A DNA stretch of 64,000 nt from the NCBI GenBank assembly GCA_027972325.1, contig JAPMOS010000082.1, positions 62,001 to 126,000 of the forward strand, written 5' to 3'. Position numbers and translations under genes: made by a program. Source of the stretch: Paratrimastix pyriformis. Taxonomy: Eukaryota; Preaxostyla; Paratrimastigidae. The notes beneath the pieces were generated by a model. It was not told the DNA's origin and made no database searches. It saw only the letters and a list, made by a program, of their open reading frames with translations. This document shows, piece after piece, positions 28,436 to 38,773 of the stretch (position 1 is its first letter; every line of letters starts with the position of its first letter).

Positions 28436-31160
28436 CGCGTTATATTCTCTGTTGCAAGTAAATCTGCGCATTTGGTCCGTCCTAGTTCCGCTTATGTTTG
28501 CGTTGTGTGTATGGGCCTACAGACAAGAAGTCTGCGCCTTGGGATCTGAACAAGCAGTTCGGAGACCTGCACCGCAAACGATCAAGCAGATCGTGCGGAA
28601 CGTTCTCAGGACGAACCTGGGAAATAATGAATTGGAAATGCTGATCTATTGTTTTATTATTGGTAGGAGAATGACAGCTATCAGTCGAGTGTTGGCAAGA
28701 ATGCTTTATTCTGAGAGAGCTCATCGAGGCAAGGGACGGAAAAGGGGAATGTGGGAAAGAAGGAGGGAACAGGGGAATGGGAATGAACTATTCTCGTCTT
28801 GCTGGATGTATTTTGGTTCCGTAGTGAAGGGGATGCAATCGATGATCTTGGGCATGTGCGGCCTGGCAACGATCCTCACTCTGTTGTTCTTCTGTGGTGC
28901 GGTAGGTGCTATGTCAACTTCGGTGCTGGACTCCCCTGCTCCTGGCCAAGCGTTGGCCCCTGCCCCTGGTTTGGCCGATCCAGATGCTGCGGTGGCTGCC
29001 CCGCCGGTCCCTTCCCCGGTTGTTGGTGGGGCTGCGGAGGAGGCTGTCCGTGCGGACGGGTCTCCGACGGTTTCGTCGGATGGCGCAGTGGACGAGGCTG
29101 AGCCAGTGCGCAGGGGGCGGGGTCTTTTCGGCCCGGTCGTCAAGGACCGTTGGCTGATCAGACTCCGCCACCCTGACGCCCGCAGTTTGCCGAGACCCCC
29201 AGCAAAGATGGATGCGCTGCCCATGGTGGGGAACACGGCTCTGTCCCTGGGGTGTGCGGGGAACATGTTGGATGATGCGAAGGCCTGGGCGGAGTCGGTT
29301 GGTGCTGAGGTGGTGTCGGCCACCGCCTCTGCTGGCGAGAGGACAACCTTCCTATCAAATGAGATGGTAGCCCCCGAGGCTTTATTTGCTGCGTGGAAAC
29401 GGCAACACACCAGCACGACCAATGTGGGTGTGACCCCTTGCGGCCGGAGCCTGGTCATGGAGGTGCGTGGCCCGGTTGAGCGGGCTGTTACCCGCCCGGT
29501 GAAGGTCCCAGTGCGGTCATTGTCACGTGAGGTTGAGGTGCGTTGGAGGCTGGCCCCAAGCGCTGCGAAGAAGACTGAGGACCTGGGCTGGCGCAGCGGG
29601 AGGTCGGAGATGGAGCTCGAAGTGGCCCTCCAGGCTGCCCTGGACGAAGGGACAATTGCGGACGCAACTGCGGTGAAATGGGACAGTGGCATGGTCTTTG
29701 CAGCTCCAGCGGACCTGGTCTCCCTTAAGGGTCTGAATATCCCTCTGCCGTTGGCTCACTATTTTGAGGACAGTGGCTCTGTTTCGGATGGAAAAGAGAG
29801 AGAAGGCCAGACCGGCCTTCATTGGAGGCAAGGCCCCTGCAGCGAAGCTGGCCTCGGTCTTCGAGGGGTTCGACCACCCTGCGACGGTGACGCCGGCGTC
29901 AGCCCGGCCCCTGGTGACGTCGCCGATGCCGCCAGCGCCGGTGACTCCTGCTCTGGCCACGCCGGGGACGGGGCAGGCTATGCAGCCCGAGGACGGTGCT
30001 GCGAAGATTGCCCCGGAATGCATGTGGAGACGGGCCATCGCGCTGTAAACATTTTTGGTGCGTCTCTGGAAAAGGAGTATGGATGGGCAACGAGGGGCAA
30101 CAAGGGGCAGACTGGAACGGCGGGATGGAATTGGAGGGCTGGTCGAGGGGGGGGCGGGGATCGATCGTGGCATCTTGGGGTGGTTGGGCTTTGTTTGTTG
30201 CGTGAGCCAGGTGTGTGGGGAAGTGGATGGAACGGGACAGGCTGGTATAAGGAATGGGAATGAGTTCACAGGAGCGTACGGGGATTGGAATCAGACAATC
30301 AAGGTGGGAATAAGCGGCGGGATTTGGTTTGATGGTATCAGCAAAGAAATAGGATTGAAAAGAGTTGTTTCGGGGGTGGAGGTGGTCCGATTGGGAATAA
30401 GGGGAAGCTATGAAGGAATCGGCAAGGAGAAGGGGCTCCTGGCTGCAAAAAAGGTCCACATGGGGAACGGGGAGCGCGGCTGGGAAGGAGCCTGGAGGGG
30501 AAATGGATGGATGGGACCTGGGGTAGAGAGAAGGAAAGAACAAACCGGCGTGGAGAATGACATGTGGGTGGAAACATCTGCCGGTGATGGTGGAGTTGCA
30601 AGGAAGGGTGGGGGAATGGGGAGGGTGGAGGAGGATGAAGACGGGAGGTGGAGGATCGGGCCTATGGGAACGAAGGAGAGGCCACGGGACGAGTTGGGGG
30701 GACGCCGATCTATTCCGGGATCAAGGGAATGGTCAAGTGGGGTGGGACGGAGAGGTGGGGTGGCAGCTTAAGGGCCGAGGGACAATGGAATGGTACCGTA
30801 GATTGAGCAAGGGGGCGGGGTTGGAATGTCCGGGTGTAGATCGAGTGATCGCGTGGCTGTCATCGTGGGTTGGGCCGTTGATGGGGCAAGTATGGAATGT
30901 GAGGTGCAGAGGAAGCGCGGGAAAGGAGGAGGAAATGGAGTGGAGAGAAGGAGCGGTGCGGAGATGGGCAGACGGCCAGGTGGTAGTGGGGGTGGGTTCC
31001 GATGTCGGCTTGGAGGAGGCGTATGGGGCGGCGCCGGGGGATGATGGGGGAGCTGGTTGGGATGGATGACTGGCTGAGAGTCATCTTCGCGAGTGGCGTG
31101 AATGAGGAGGGGAGGGTGGCCTGGGATGTGGGTGGCCTGGAGGGTGGTGGGAACCCCCCC
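28436..31160 (+). mobile_element. 5' part of a second LINE-like element, cut off at the start of the virus-like fossil
   Basis: The layout mirrors the first LINE: a long leader with hydrophobic and basic patches, an ORF1-like protein, then a G-rich spacer of about 1.1 kb with G far above C and no domain. It ends abruptly at about 31,160, where composition turns AT-rich. The ORF1-like protein is not clearly related to that at 767-1832. The natural reading is that the virus-like element inserted here, but its far end and any target duplication lie outside the window. Confidence 0.5.
28901..30048 (+). CDS. ORF1-like protein of the second LINE-like element
   Basis: Beginning at STSVLDSPAPGQALAPAP (about 28,911), the protein has a Pro/Ala-rich head, then KDRWLIRLRHPDARSLP, ALFAAWKRQHTSTTNVGVTP, VEVRWRLAPSAAKKTEDLGW and a helical stretch (MELEVALQAALDEGTIAD). 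It runs through LPLAHYFEDSG to about 29,780, after which the better frame (KAPAAKLASVFEGFDHPATV, then a Pro-rich tail and RRAIAL) ends at 30,048. Alternating strands and helices suggest a nucleic-acid-binding ORF1, but I find no diagnostic motif. One frame change occurs near 29,765-29,800. Confidence 0.45.
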
Positions 31161-31332
31161 AGTAGCTACGCACTCTTGGTATATATCGTATCATGTCGAC
31201 TTACGTCTCCATTCTACTCTTAGCTTTTCATTATATATATCTCTTAATATGTCCCAGTTCTGGAGACCCATCTAACACGTCGTAAGACGTGGTATGATGA
31301 GGTCGGAAGTTCTTATTATGGTTTCTTATTAT

Positions 31333-31935
31333 TTATTTTTGATTATTTTCAACTTTATTACCTGGCATAAATTGACCAGTTAAAGGGTTACGCCATCCTT
31401 TAGTGATACCAATATGAGGACGATCGGGTTGTAGATCTTTAAGGACTTTTTTCAGAGTTCCAGGCAGTTCACCCAAAGCACCCACAATTTCCGCACCAAC
31501 ACCATCACCATCCTGTAACATTGTGTCTTTAATAGGACGTTTGTAGTAAGACCGTTTTTTTGGTTTGATTAGATCATCAACGCGAGATTTGATGAAACGG
31601 TTATAACGATCTTCGGGAATTTCATCGACATTTCCATCTTGTTTAACTAATTGAACGTAGCTATTTCCTTCATCATCAATCCGAGTCATAGGTTGAGAGT
31701 TATTGAGGACAACATCAGATAAGTCATAATCAGAGAGACCTTTACCTCGTTTTCTACGATAGGATTTTCCTTTATTATTGGGCATAATGGAAGGGCCTTT
31801 AATGATCTTAAATACTTTTTTATTGTAATGTTTACCGACACGATGTAACTTTCGATTTTGTGGCGTATCTTTATAAGTGCCTTGCATTTCGATGATTTCA
31901 GCCTGAGCACCATTTTTCATTGTAATAATTGGCAT
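31333..31935 (-). CDS. Fossil element: basic protein, possible minor virion protein
   Basis: 200 residues, very basic in the first half (NKKVFKIIKGPSIMPNNKGK, YRRKRGKG). It has an amphipathic helix late on (GVGAEIVGALGELPGTLKKVL) and ends near NPLTGQFMPGNK. Basic proteins with one amphipathic helix are common as core or membrane-lytic minor proteins in adenovirus-like capsids. That comparison is only by character, and I recognise no family. It is the outermost gene at the left end and is read outward together with its neighbour, 13 bp away. Confidence 0.45.
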   Translation of the reverse strand: MPIITMKNGAQAEIIEMQGTYKDTPQNRKLHRVGKHYNKKVFKIIKGPSIMPNNKGKSYRRKRGKGLSDYDLSDVVLNNSQPMTRIDDEGNSYVQLVKQDGNVDEIPEDRYNRFIKSRVDDLIKPKKRSYYKRPIKDTMLQDGDGVGAEIVGALGELPGTLKKVLKDLQPDRPHIGITKGWRNPLTGQFMPGNKVENNQK

Positions 31936-31948
31936 ATATTCATTGGGT

Positions 31949-32806
31949 TTACTTTTGAGTTAACAGTTTGGAGACTTCGGTGATAGAACCAAGTTGTTGT
32001 AACAGTGTTGATTTATCCAGTTTTGCCGAGTTCTGAATAAGATTAGTGACAGTTGTAGCCACACCAGTGACAGATGATAAGAGACCATTATCGAGTAAGG
32101 TCATAGATAGATTAAGTGAGATATCAGAAAGTGAAGATTCTTTATGATCAATAACCACTTCTTTCAGATAGGTGAGGAATTCGAATATGATATTATGATA
32201 AAGGACATTCATATTAATTAAGCTTAGGAAGTTGCTATTACGGATGGTATCCATGATGACAGTGAAAGAGATTTTTTTAAATTGTTCGTCTTTGTATTTC
32301 TCAGAGAGGACACCAATATAGTTATTCCAAATTGCCTCGAATTGTTTAAGACGGGATACATAAGACCGATTGAAACATTTTGAGTCATGTGTTCCGATAT
32401 ATATTTTTATTTGATTAATTAATTTTGATAAGCCAGAGGAGTCAGCCAATTGTTGGATTTGATAAGTGGTAAGTTCAATGCCATAGTAACGGATTTCATT
32501 AAGAAGAGCACCCATTTCTTGCATTGTATCACAGTCATCAGTGAAAGTAAGTTCTTCACCCCGAAGAATAGGAGAAATATACTTAATATAATGTCTGGAT
32601 GATCGGAGAATGACGGGCTGGTTAAATATGGGGTAAGTATTTGCAAGTTCAGCATTAATATATTCTTCATATTTGTCAGCAAATGTAATTTTTTTAACGT
32701 TAGCCAAAAGTGGAGAAGGAGCATCTAATGGAATTTCTTGTAGCATTTTTGGGGGATCAGGAACGTTAACAGGATCTTCAGAAATGATTTTAACGATTTT
32801 AGACAT
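31949..32806 (-). CDS. Fossil element: uncharacterised helical protein
   Basis: 285 residues with a Pro-rich head (DPVNVPDPPKMLQEIPLDAP). A mostly helical body follows, with many Ile/Leu/Tyr (LNEIRYYGIELTTYQIQQLADSSGL). The tail is Ser/Thr/Leu-rich (SSVTGVATTVTNLIQNSAKL). No domain recognised. It looks whole. It is divergent from the helicase at 32,914, and the 107-bp gap with TATATA tracts probably holds promoters for both. Confidence 0.5.
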   Translation of the reverse strand: MSKIVKIISEDPVNVPDPPKMLQEIPLDAPSPLLANVKKITFADKYEEYINAELANTYPIFNQPVILRSSRHYIKYISPILRGEELTFTDDCDTMQEMGALLNEIRYYGIELTTYQIQQLADSSGLSKLINQIKIYIGTHDSKCFNRSYVSRLKQFEAIWNNYIGVLSEKYKDEQFKKISFTVIMDTIRNSNFLSLINMNVLYHNIIFEFLTYLKEVVIDHKESSLSDISLNLSMTLLDNGLLSSVTGVATTVTNLIQNSAKLDKSTLLQQLGSITEVSKLLTQK

Positions 32807-32913
32807 TGTTTATATATAAAGAGAGAAGAAAATAATTCAAGGTGTGAAAGTCAAAAATTAAATATATAGTAAAAAAGAATATAAAGAAAAAATTATATAG
32901 TAGAGTATATATA
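32807..32913. promoter_or_regulatory. Divergent promoter region
   Basis: 107 bp, very AT-rich, with TATATATAAAG near the minus-strand gene and TTATATAGTAGAGTATATATA directly before the plus-strand ATG. Similar TATATAG-type boxes precede other genes of the element. Confidence 0.4.
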
Positions 32914-33309
32914 ATGGAAACTCAAAACAACTTTGAAAACGAAATGATTTTTGGTAACACCATCAAACCATTTGACCGCAATACATTTGTTCGGTTAGCA
33001 GATGAACATAAGATTGATGAAATGAAAAGATATATTATGACCTATTTCGCAAAGTGTTATGATACAGAAGGCATATACTTTTATAATATTACTGCGACTG
33101 GTGTGAAAGTTGTTGAGAAGGACGCATCAGAGATTAAACAGAATTATATAAAATCGTCCGACGAAGTCTTCGAGAATCGCGAGAAGAAATTTAAGCCATA
33201 TAAATGGTTCATGGAAGAAATGAATGTGTTGAATCACATTGCCTTTATTCCAAATCAACCATTAAATTTTGAATTATCATCAGAAGATGATGAATCTGTA
33301 AAATTTCGT
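32914..33309 (+). pseudogene. Fossil element: SF3 helicase-type gene, upstream piece
   Basis: About 132 residues starting METQNNFENEMIFG, acidic and helical (YKWFMEEMNVLNHIAFIPNQ). The region resembles the N-terminal flank of D5-like helicase proteins of large DNA viruses and Polinton-like viruses. The gene is interrupted by the satellite-type insert at 33,310-35,609, so it is broken here. The piece at 35,614-36,749 carries the ATPase part. Confidence 0.55.
33306..33309. repeat. 4-bp duplication at insert 1, left copy
   Basis: TCGT here and at 35,610-35,613 flank the GC-rich insert. Confidence 0.6.
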
Positions 33310-33979
33310 CCCCAAAAGCAGGTGGCCACTTTTGGACCTGCCGCCAAACGTCCGGGACCCCCCTAAGTGCTCTTGGAGACCATCCGCGACTGCACTTGCC
33401 CGATTTTGGACCCCTTTTCAAGCGTAGTAGGGGGGTCTATCTCAAATCGGAGATGGCTCGCCAGACTATATATCTACTTAGTTGTCTTGTGCTTTCTGGC
33501 CACGTGGGAAGTCTGGAGATGGCTTGTCCTCTTCTGCTGGCCACCTGGGAAGTCCTTTGTGTTTCTGCTATCCCAACAGGGGAGTGGTCCAGATTCAGTG
33601 TAGTCGCCTTGTGTTCATCGTTTGGTGGCGGCACGGAATCGCGGAATGCAGGTGGCCACCGGCTCCCAAGCGACGATCGGGCCTCAGCTACATTCAAAAC
33701 ACAAGTGGCCACCTGCTCCCCAGATGTAAGTGGCCACCGGCTCCCAAGCGACGATCGGGCCTCAGCTACATTCAAAACACAAGTGGCCACCTGCTCCCGT
33801 ACAAGTGGCCACCTACCCCAAAAGCAGGTGGCCACTTTTGGACCTGCCGCCAAACGTCCGGGACCCCCCTAAGTGCTCTTGGAGACCATCCGCGACTGCA
33901 CTTGCCCGATTTTGGACCCCTTTTCAAGCGTAGTAGGGGGGTCTATCTCAAATCGGAGATGGCTCGCCAGACTATATAT

Positions 33980-34964
33980 GTGAACGGGGTCAATAGAAGG
34001 ACGCACCTTGTATAGAAAGTACCGACCCCGTCCCCCAGGCTCTGGGGTGCCTCTGGGGTAGTAGGGCCCCAGCCCGGTGCTACTGGTGTGGCGGGCCCGG
34101 GCGGACCCCCGGGTCGGGGGGTATACCCGGGGGGGTGACATGTCGAAGGGGCCTGCATGTGGGCACCTGCGTCCCGAAGACCGGACTTGTTGGCAGTGTG
34201 CAGGGGGCCCCTTGGCCACTCTGGGCCGGGCAGCAGACCCGCTGTCGGACCCACCGGGCTGAGTGGGGTTGATGAAGTGTACTCACCCGGACCCCCCCTT
34301 TCGTCTTCCGGTCATGGTTGTTGGTGATGGGGGTGGGTTTGGCCGGCAAACCGCGAGTGCCGGGTAATCTACACTCTCTGCGAATGTATGCAGATCAGGC
34401 CGCTGACGTACACTCGGGTGTAGAGACATCCAAACCGGGGTCATATCGAAGACTGACTTCTGATGTCTCTCTACACCCGAGTGTACGTCAGCGGCCTGAT
34501 CTGCATACATTCGCAGAGACCCCATGGAGTGTAGATTACCCGGCACTCGCGGTTTGCCGGCCACACCCACCCACATGACCAACAACCATAGTCGGAAGAC
34601 GAAAGGGGGGGGTCCGGGTGAGTACACTTCATCAACCCCACTCAGCCCGGTGGGTCCGAGCCGGGGTCTGGTGCCCGCGCCAGAGGGGCCAAGGGGCCCC
34701 CTGCACACTGCCAACAAGTCCGGTCTTCGGGACGCAGGTGCCCACATGCAGGCCGCTTCGACATCTCACCCCCCCGGGTATACCCCCCGACCCGGGGGTC
34801 CGCCCGAGCCCGCCACACCAGCAGCACCGGGCTGGGGCCTGCCCTACTACCCCATAGGCACCCCAGACCCAGCCCCCGGGGGGCCCCCTGGGGGCCCTTC
34901 GGACGGTGTCGGTGCAATTTTCTATACAAGGGGGGTGCGCGTCCTTTCTATTGACCCCGTTCAC
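33980..34964. mobile_element. Foldback element of 985 bp
   Basis: Both ends begin GTGAACGGGGTCAATAGAA in inverted orientation, and the two halves are complementary almost throughout, with the centre near 34,450. The flanks are ATAT at 33,976-33,979 and 34,965-34,968, a 4-bp target duplication. The satellite unit at 46,190-46,210 shows the uninterrupted site (ACTATATATCTACTTAG in reverse). It is non-coding. The same terminus occurs once in the GC-rich half at 24,583-24,600. Confidence 0.85.
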
Positions 34965-35340
34965 ATATCTACTTAGTTGTCTTGTGCTTTCTGGCCACGT
35001 GGGAAGTCTGGAGATGGCTTGTCCTCTTCTGCTGGCCACCTGGGAAGTCCTTTGTGTTTCTGCTATCCCAACAGGGGAGTGGTCCAGATTCAGTGTAGTC
35101 GCCTTGTGTTCATCGTTTGGTGGCGGCACGGAATCGCGGAATGCAGGTGGCCACCGGCTCGCGAAACGTAGCTGGGGTGGTGGCAGCAATACGGATGCCG
35201 GTGGCCACCCGCTTTCTTTTTTTGATCTCGATCGCGCGGGAAAACTCGGGGTGTCGCGCGACTTCCAAATTTATGTGATCCGGCGAAGACTGGGAAAACG
35301 CGGCAAATAAGCAATCGGGAAAATCCAAGAGTCGCGGCCA

Positions 35341-35402
35341 CCCCCCATCCCCCATCCCCCATCCCCCATCCCCCATCCCCCATCCCCCACCCCCCCCCCC
35401 CC
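35341..35402 (-). repeat. (CCCCCAT)n tract with C-run, potential G-quadruplex
   Basis: About eight CCCCCAT units followed by a run of about 14 C, then AATTATAAAAAC. The same tract in reverse forms the left edge of insert 2 at 45,753-45,823. Confidence 0.85.
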
Positions 35403-35613
35403 AATTATAAAAACAGCTGATTCAGTGTAGTCGCCTTGTGTTCATCGTTTGGTGGCGGCACGGAATCGCGGAATGCAGGTGGCCACCGGCTCCCAAGCGA
35501 CGATCGGGCCTCAGCTACATTCAAAACACAAGTGGCCACCTGCTCCCCAGATGTAAGTGGCCACCGGCTCCCAAGCGACGATCGGGCCTCAGCTACATTC
35601 AAAACACAATCGT

Positions 35614-36749
35614 TATATAAATACCTTCTGTGGATTCCGATATGTGAATCTCAAGACAACATATGATGATTTCTCGCCAGATGAACCAGTTACGCATATA
35701 CACGGAAATGGATCATCAATTTATTAAATGGTAATAAGAACCGGTCATTACTCTTTTTAAAATCGAAACAAGGATCTGGTAAAGGTGTGATCCTTGACTT
35801 TTTGGATCGAATAATTGGAAACACATGCTATAGATCGAGTAAAACATCATCATTGACAGGAGAGTTCAATGGTGAGTTTGAAAACAAGACGTTAATAGGA
35901 ATTAAGAAGTTTGCGACGGATGATAAAATCTCGCTACATAAAAAGAATCAGACGCCAGTTGATATATCAAACTACCTGAATTTTATCATTGCTGTGAATG
36001 ATTATATGTTTCAATTAAAAGAAGATGATCGTCGGTGGGTGTTTGAAATGGTGCACGAGAAGGATGTTGAAAAATGTTTTTATGCTTACTGTAAGAACGA
36101 AATGAAGACTGCTGAAATGCAAGCATATAATCAATATGGATCACGTGTATATCCAGCCACGAAGACACGCACAGAAATGGTGTGTGATAATCTGGCATAT
36201 GTATTTCAATTCATCAAAGATCGGTATCTTAGCAAGGATAAAGGCATTGATGAATCGTTTAAAGAATTTTATGATGGACTCACAGAGTGGCTAAATAGCA
36301 AGTCAACTGATAAACAGAGTCGATATTTTGGAAAGAAAATCACAATTCCATCAAGCCGAGACAAGAATTATAGCATCTGCTGAGACTTCAGTGGATGTGA
36401 GACATACAATAAAATCGTAAATAGTCAATCGATTAATGTGAAAGTAAAACATATTGAGAAGAAAAAGGAACATCACGATGATCTCGATAGTGGGATTTTC
36501 ATTGACGAACCACCAAAACAGATTCATAAAGTGATTAAAAAGAAAGAGCCAGAACATAAAGAAGAGCCAAAACAGATACAGAAAGTGATTAAAAAGAAAG
36601 AGCCAGAACCTGAAGAAGAACCTGAAGAAGAACCTGATTTTAAAGACATAATAGGAACTTCGGAAATTGAAACTAATCATGATAGTGAGGAGGAGAATAC
36701 TGTAGCAAAGATCTTAAACAAGAAACCAAAATCTCATCACAAAAAATAA
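35614..36749 (+). pseudogene. Fossil element: SF3 helicase-type gene, downstream piece
   Basis: A GSGKG Walker A loop is encoded at about 35,772-35,786. Around it are the features of an SF3 / D5-like ATPase: GEFNGEFENKTLIGIKKF after the loop, IIAVNDYMFQLKEDDRRW (motif C and the arginine region), then YLSKDKGIDESFKEFYDGL. The end (about 36,440-36,749) is a Lys/Glu/Pro repeat region (HKVIKKKEPEHKEEPKQ). SF3 helicases unwind the viral origin and fork. The gene is broken by the insert upstream and at least once more. Confidence 0.65.
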
Positions 36750-36777
36750 ATAAAATAAATTCTAGAACAATAGTATA

Positions 36778-37008
36778 ATGCCGAGAGAAGTATTACTAAG
36801 ACAAGTAAGGGCAATTGTTAAATGCGGAAATCACGTGAAAATCACAAGAGAAAGTAATAATGTCTGGGTGAAAATAAAAACAATATCCAGAGATGGGGAA
36901 ACGATGACTGGTATATTGGAGAATGATGTTATTCCAGAGAATAAAAGATATAAGGTTGGCAAGAAAGTAAAATTTAGGACAGATGAGATTCTTCAAGTTC
37001 TTGTATAA
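36778..37008 (+). CDS. Fossil element: small DUF2314-like protein
   Basis: 76 residues. VWVKIKTISRDGETMTGILEN, KRYKVGKKVKFRTDEILQV recalls the compact DUF2314 fold (xWV.v...dg....G.l.N.P.....G..v.f....I), found in bacteria and large DNA viruses with unknown role. Looks whole. It follows the helicase piece by 28 bp in the same direction. Confidence 0.4.
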   Translation: MPREVLLRQVRAIVKCGNHVKITRESNNVWVKIKTISRDGETMTGILENDVIPENKRYKVGKKVKFRTDEILQVLV

Positions 37009-37020
37009 GGCAAGAATAAC

Positions 37021-37667
37021 TTATTTTTTCTGTTGTTTTTCAAACTGTTCTATTAATTGAGGAACATCCTTGATTAATTGAGCTTTCGGTTCTAAAGTAT
37101 AGTCTTTTTCATCAGGGTAACCCACCCATGAGACTTTATAATATATTTTCTTCTTAATGACATGTTTTGATATGATTTTATCAACGATATACTGATCATT
37201 TTCTTTTGGGATTTGAATATCATGACCTTGATGATAAGACTGCCTTATTACTGGGATCATTTAATAGATATAAGACAGGACTATCTGGACGAATGACAAT
37301 ATCGACCAGGTTCAATGGGATAGATGTATTCATAATTTGATTGTTGTTGAATTGGATCATTTAATTCACCAGGACGATAGAGTTGTCTAAGTTTGTGGAC
37401 ACGTTTCTCAGCACGTTGATTAACGAAGGTCACAAGAGAAGGTAAGAAGTTGACCCATTCGCGGGAAGTCTTTCCAGTTAATAATTCTTGTGCACTCATA
37501 CGCTTAAATAAAGCATAGGCAATCATCTGGTTATATCTTTCTACAATACCCTGCATACGATGACGATTGACTTTACCGACACGCACTAGGACATGATGAT
37601 CTTTAAAGAACTTTAGACAAGGACCTTTAAATTCACTTCCCTCGTCGATTTCAATTTTGAGAGGCAT
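37021..37667 (-). pseudogene. Fossil element: retroviral-type integrase remnant with chromodomain
   Basis: Two minus-strand frames. The one at 37,281-37,667 has IEIDEGSEFKG, with the Asp of the second catalytic strand, and MQGIVERYNQ with the catalytic Glu of the rve (DDE) core, then NFLPSLVTFVNQRAEK, typical of Polinton integrases. The frame at 37,021-37,260 is a chromodomain (DQYIVDKIISKHVIKKKIYYKVSWVGY). Chromodomains at the integrase C-terminus occur in Polintons and chromoviruses and may guide insertion to marked chromatin. Polinton integrases insert the element with a short duplication. The gene is broken. Confidence 0.75.
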
Positions 37668-37877
37668 CTTGAGAATATCACGTTTATATATTTTATGAAA
37701 AATGTAAGTAAGGTAGAGCTCAATAAGTCAAGCGCCAAATTAGAAGAACTAAAAAGAACGAAGATATATAATATGGAAATACTTCGAAACTATAAAAGGA
37801 TTCAACATTACAGAATGGAACCACAAATATGCCAGTAATGATACATATCCAATGGAATTCACTTTTAACTTGGGGGT

Positions 37878-38123
37878 ATGTCACGATTTTGGTATTCATT
37901 CACAATTGATAAATTGTTCTTGCCAACAGAGGATATTTCATGGGTACAACAGCTAAAAGATTCCGAACATTACAGAAAAGCAACAAAAATAATGTTGGGT
38001 CGTATGATTACAATTATTGATGATATGAATAATAAAGAGGAGAAGTCTAAAAACGCATCACAAAACGACCTACATACATTATATATTCATGATTCTTTGA
38101 ACTTGGATCAATTTTTGATCTAG
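37878..38123 (+). CDS. Fossil element: short uncharacterised frame
   Basis: 81 residues (FWYSFTIDKLFLPTEDISWVQQ, then a Lys/Asn-rich helical tail). It lies in a 540-bp stretch between the integrase remnant and the zinc-finger gene. It may be a small gene or a piece of a larger one. No family recognised. Confidence 0.3.
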   Translation: MSRFWYSFTIDKLFLPTEDISWVQQLKDSEHYRKATKIMLGRMITIIDDMNNKEEKSKNASQNDLHTLYIHDSLNLDQFLI

Positions 38124-38205
38124 CGTGTCGAGATTCCAATATGGATATTTATTTATAATTATTTTAAATAGTTTAAAGAAATAAAATATATACTAATATT
38201 ATATA

Positions 38206-38427
38206 ATGGAACATTTAATTGTTGATGATTTAATAAAGCAAGATTCATATTTCAAACGACGGTATCATGAAGATGCCGCATTTAAACAGAAACATCTTAC
38301 ATATCTCAAAGAACGGATACATTGTGAATGTTGTGGGATTGATGTGATGAGATCTAATGTAGTTCATCATGAGAAATCACAGAAACATCAACGGAATAAG
38401 AGAATTCATGAATTGGAACAACAATAA
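38206..38427 (+). CDS. Fossil element: small C2H2 zinc-finger protein
   Basis: 73 residues. CECCGIDVMRSNVVHHEKSQKH is a C-x2-C-x11-H-x5-H finger of the U1/matrin type that binds nucleic acid. A charged helix comes before it and RNKRIHELEQQ after it. A TATACTAATATTATATA tract lies just before the ATG. Looks whole. Confidence 0.5.
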   Translation: MEHLIVDDLIKQDSYFKRRYHEDAAFKQKHLTYLKERIHCECCGIDVMRSNVVHHEKSQKHQRNKRIHELEQQ

Positions 38428-38773
38428 AGTTCATATAACATTGAGTTACAATATTATATGAAGTCTATAGGAAAATCGTATTTTTGTAATAACTTTTGAG
38501 AAATTATAAATGTTTATAAACTTTTTTGACGATTCATGAACTACGTAACATATATAAGAAGTCTGTAAAAGAATATAAGGTTACATGTCATTATTGAATG
38601 TGCCATGTCAAAATATGTCAACCTGTCAAACACATGTCAAAATTAACTAACTGAGTTTTTTGATGGAAACACATCAAACTAAGTCTGTTATCACTTTAGA
38701 AACGCACAATAATGGAAATATTTAAAAAAACAACTTAAAGAAATAAATTATATAGTATTATTATATAACAAAA
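38428..38773. promoter_or_regulatory. Intergenic region with TGTCAA repeats
   Basis: About 345 bp, AT-rich. Around 38,585-38,645 are CATGTCATTA, CATGTCAAAATATGTCAACC, TGTCAAACACATGTCAAAA: five ATGTCA/TGTCAA copies in 60 bp. The same word forms the 29-bp inverted repeat at 60,043 and 60,523. It could be a protein-binding site of the element; function unknown. Confidence 0.35.

Larger units (their letters stand above)
33310..35609. mobile_element. Satellite-type insert 1 (GTGGCCAC array)
   Basis: 2.3 kb of GC-rich non-coding DNA inside the helicase gene, flanked by TCGT. It is built from repeats shared with insert 2: a 79-bp subrepeat holding AAGTGGCCACCGGCTCCCAA, an about 510-bp higher unit (the CCCCAAAAGCAGGTGGCCAC start recurs at about 33,310 and 33,820), and a tract of CCCCCAT repeats (35,341-35,402). 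GTGGCCAC occurs about twelve times. A foldback element (33,980-34,964) sits in it. Long open frames in it reflect composition only. Confidence 0.75.

Noticed and set aside
30055-31069. Long Gly/Arg/Trp-rich plus-strand frames after the second ORF1
   Set aside because: G-rich composition with few stops; no domain, and the same style of spacer follows ORF1 in the first LINE.
33437-35400. Long open frames across the satellite (for example those coding VATCVLNVAEARSSLGSRWP)
   Set aside because: They repeat with the DNA unit, occur on both strands and show no domain; they reflect a stop-poor repeat.
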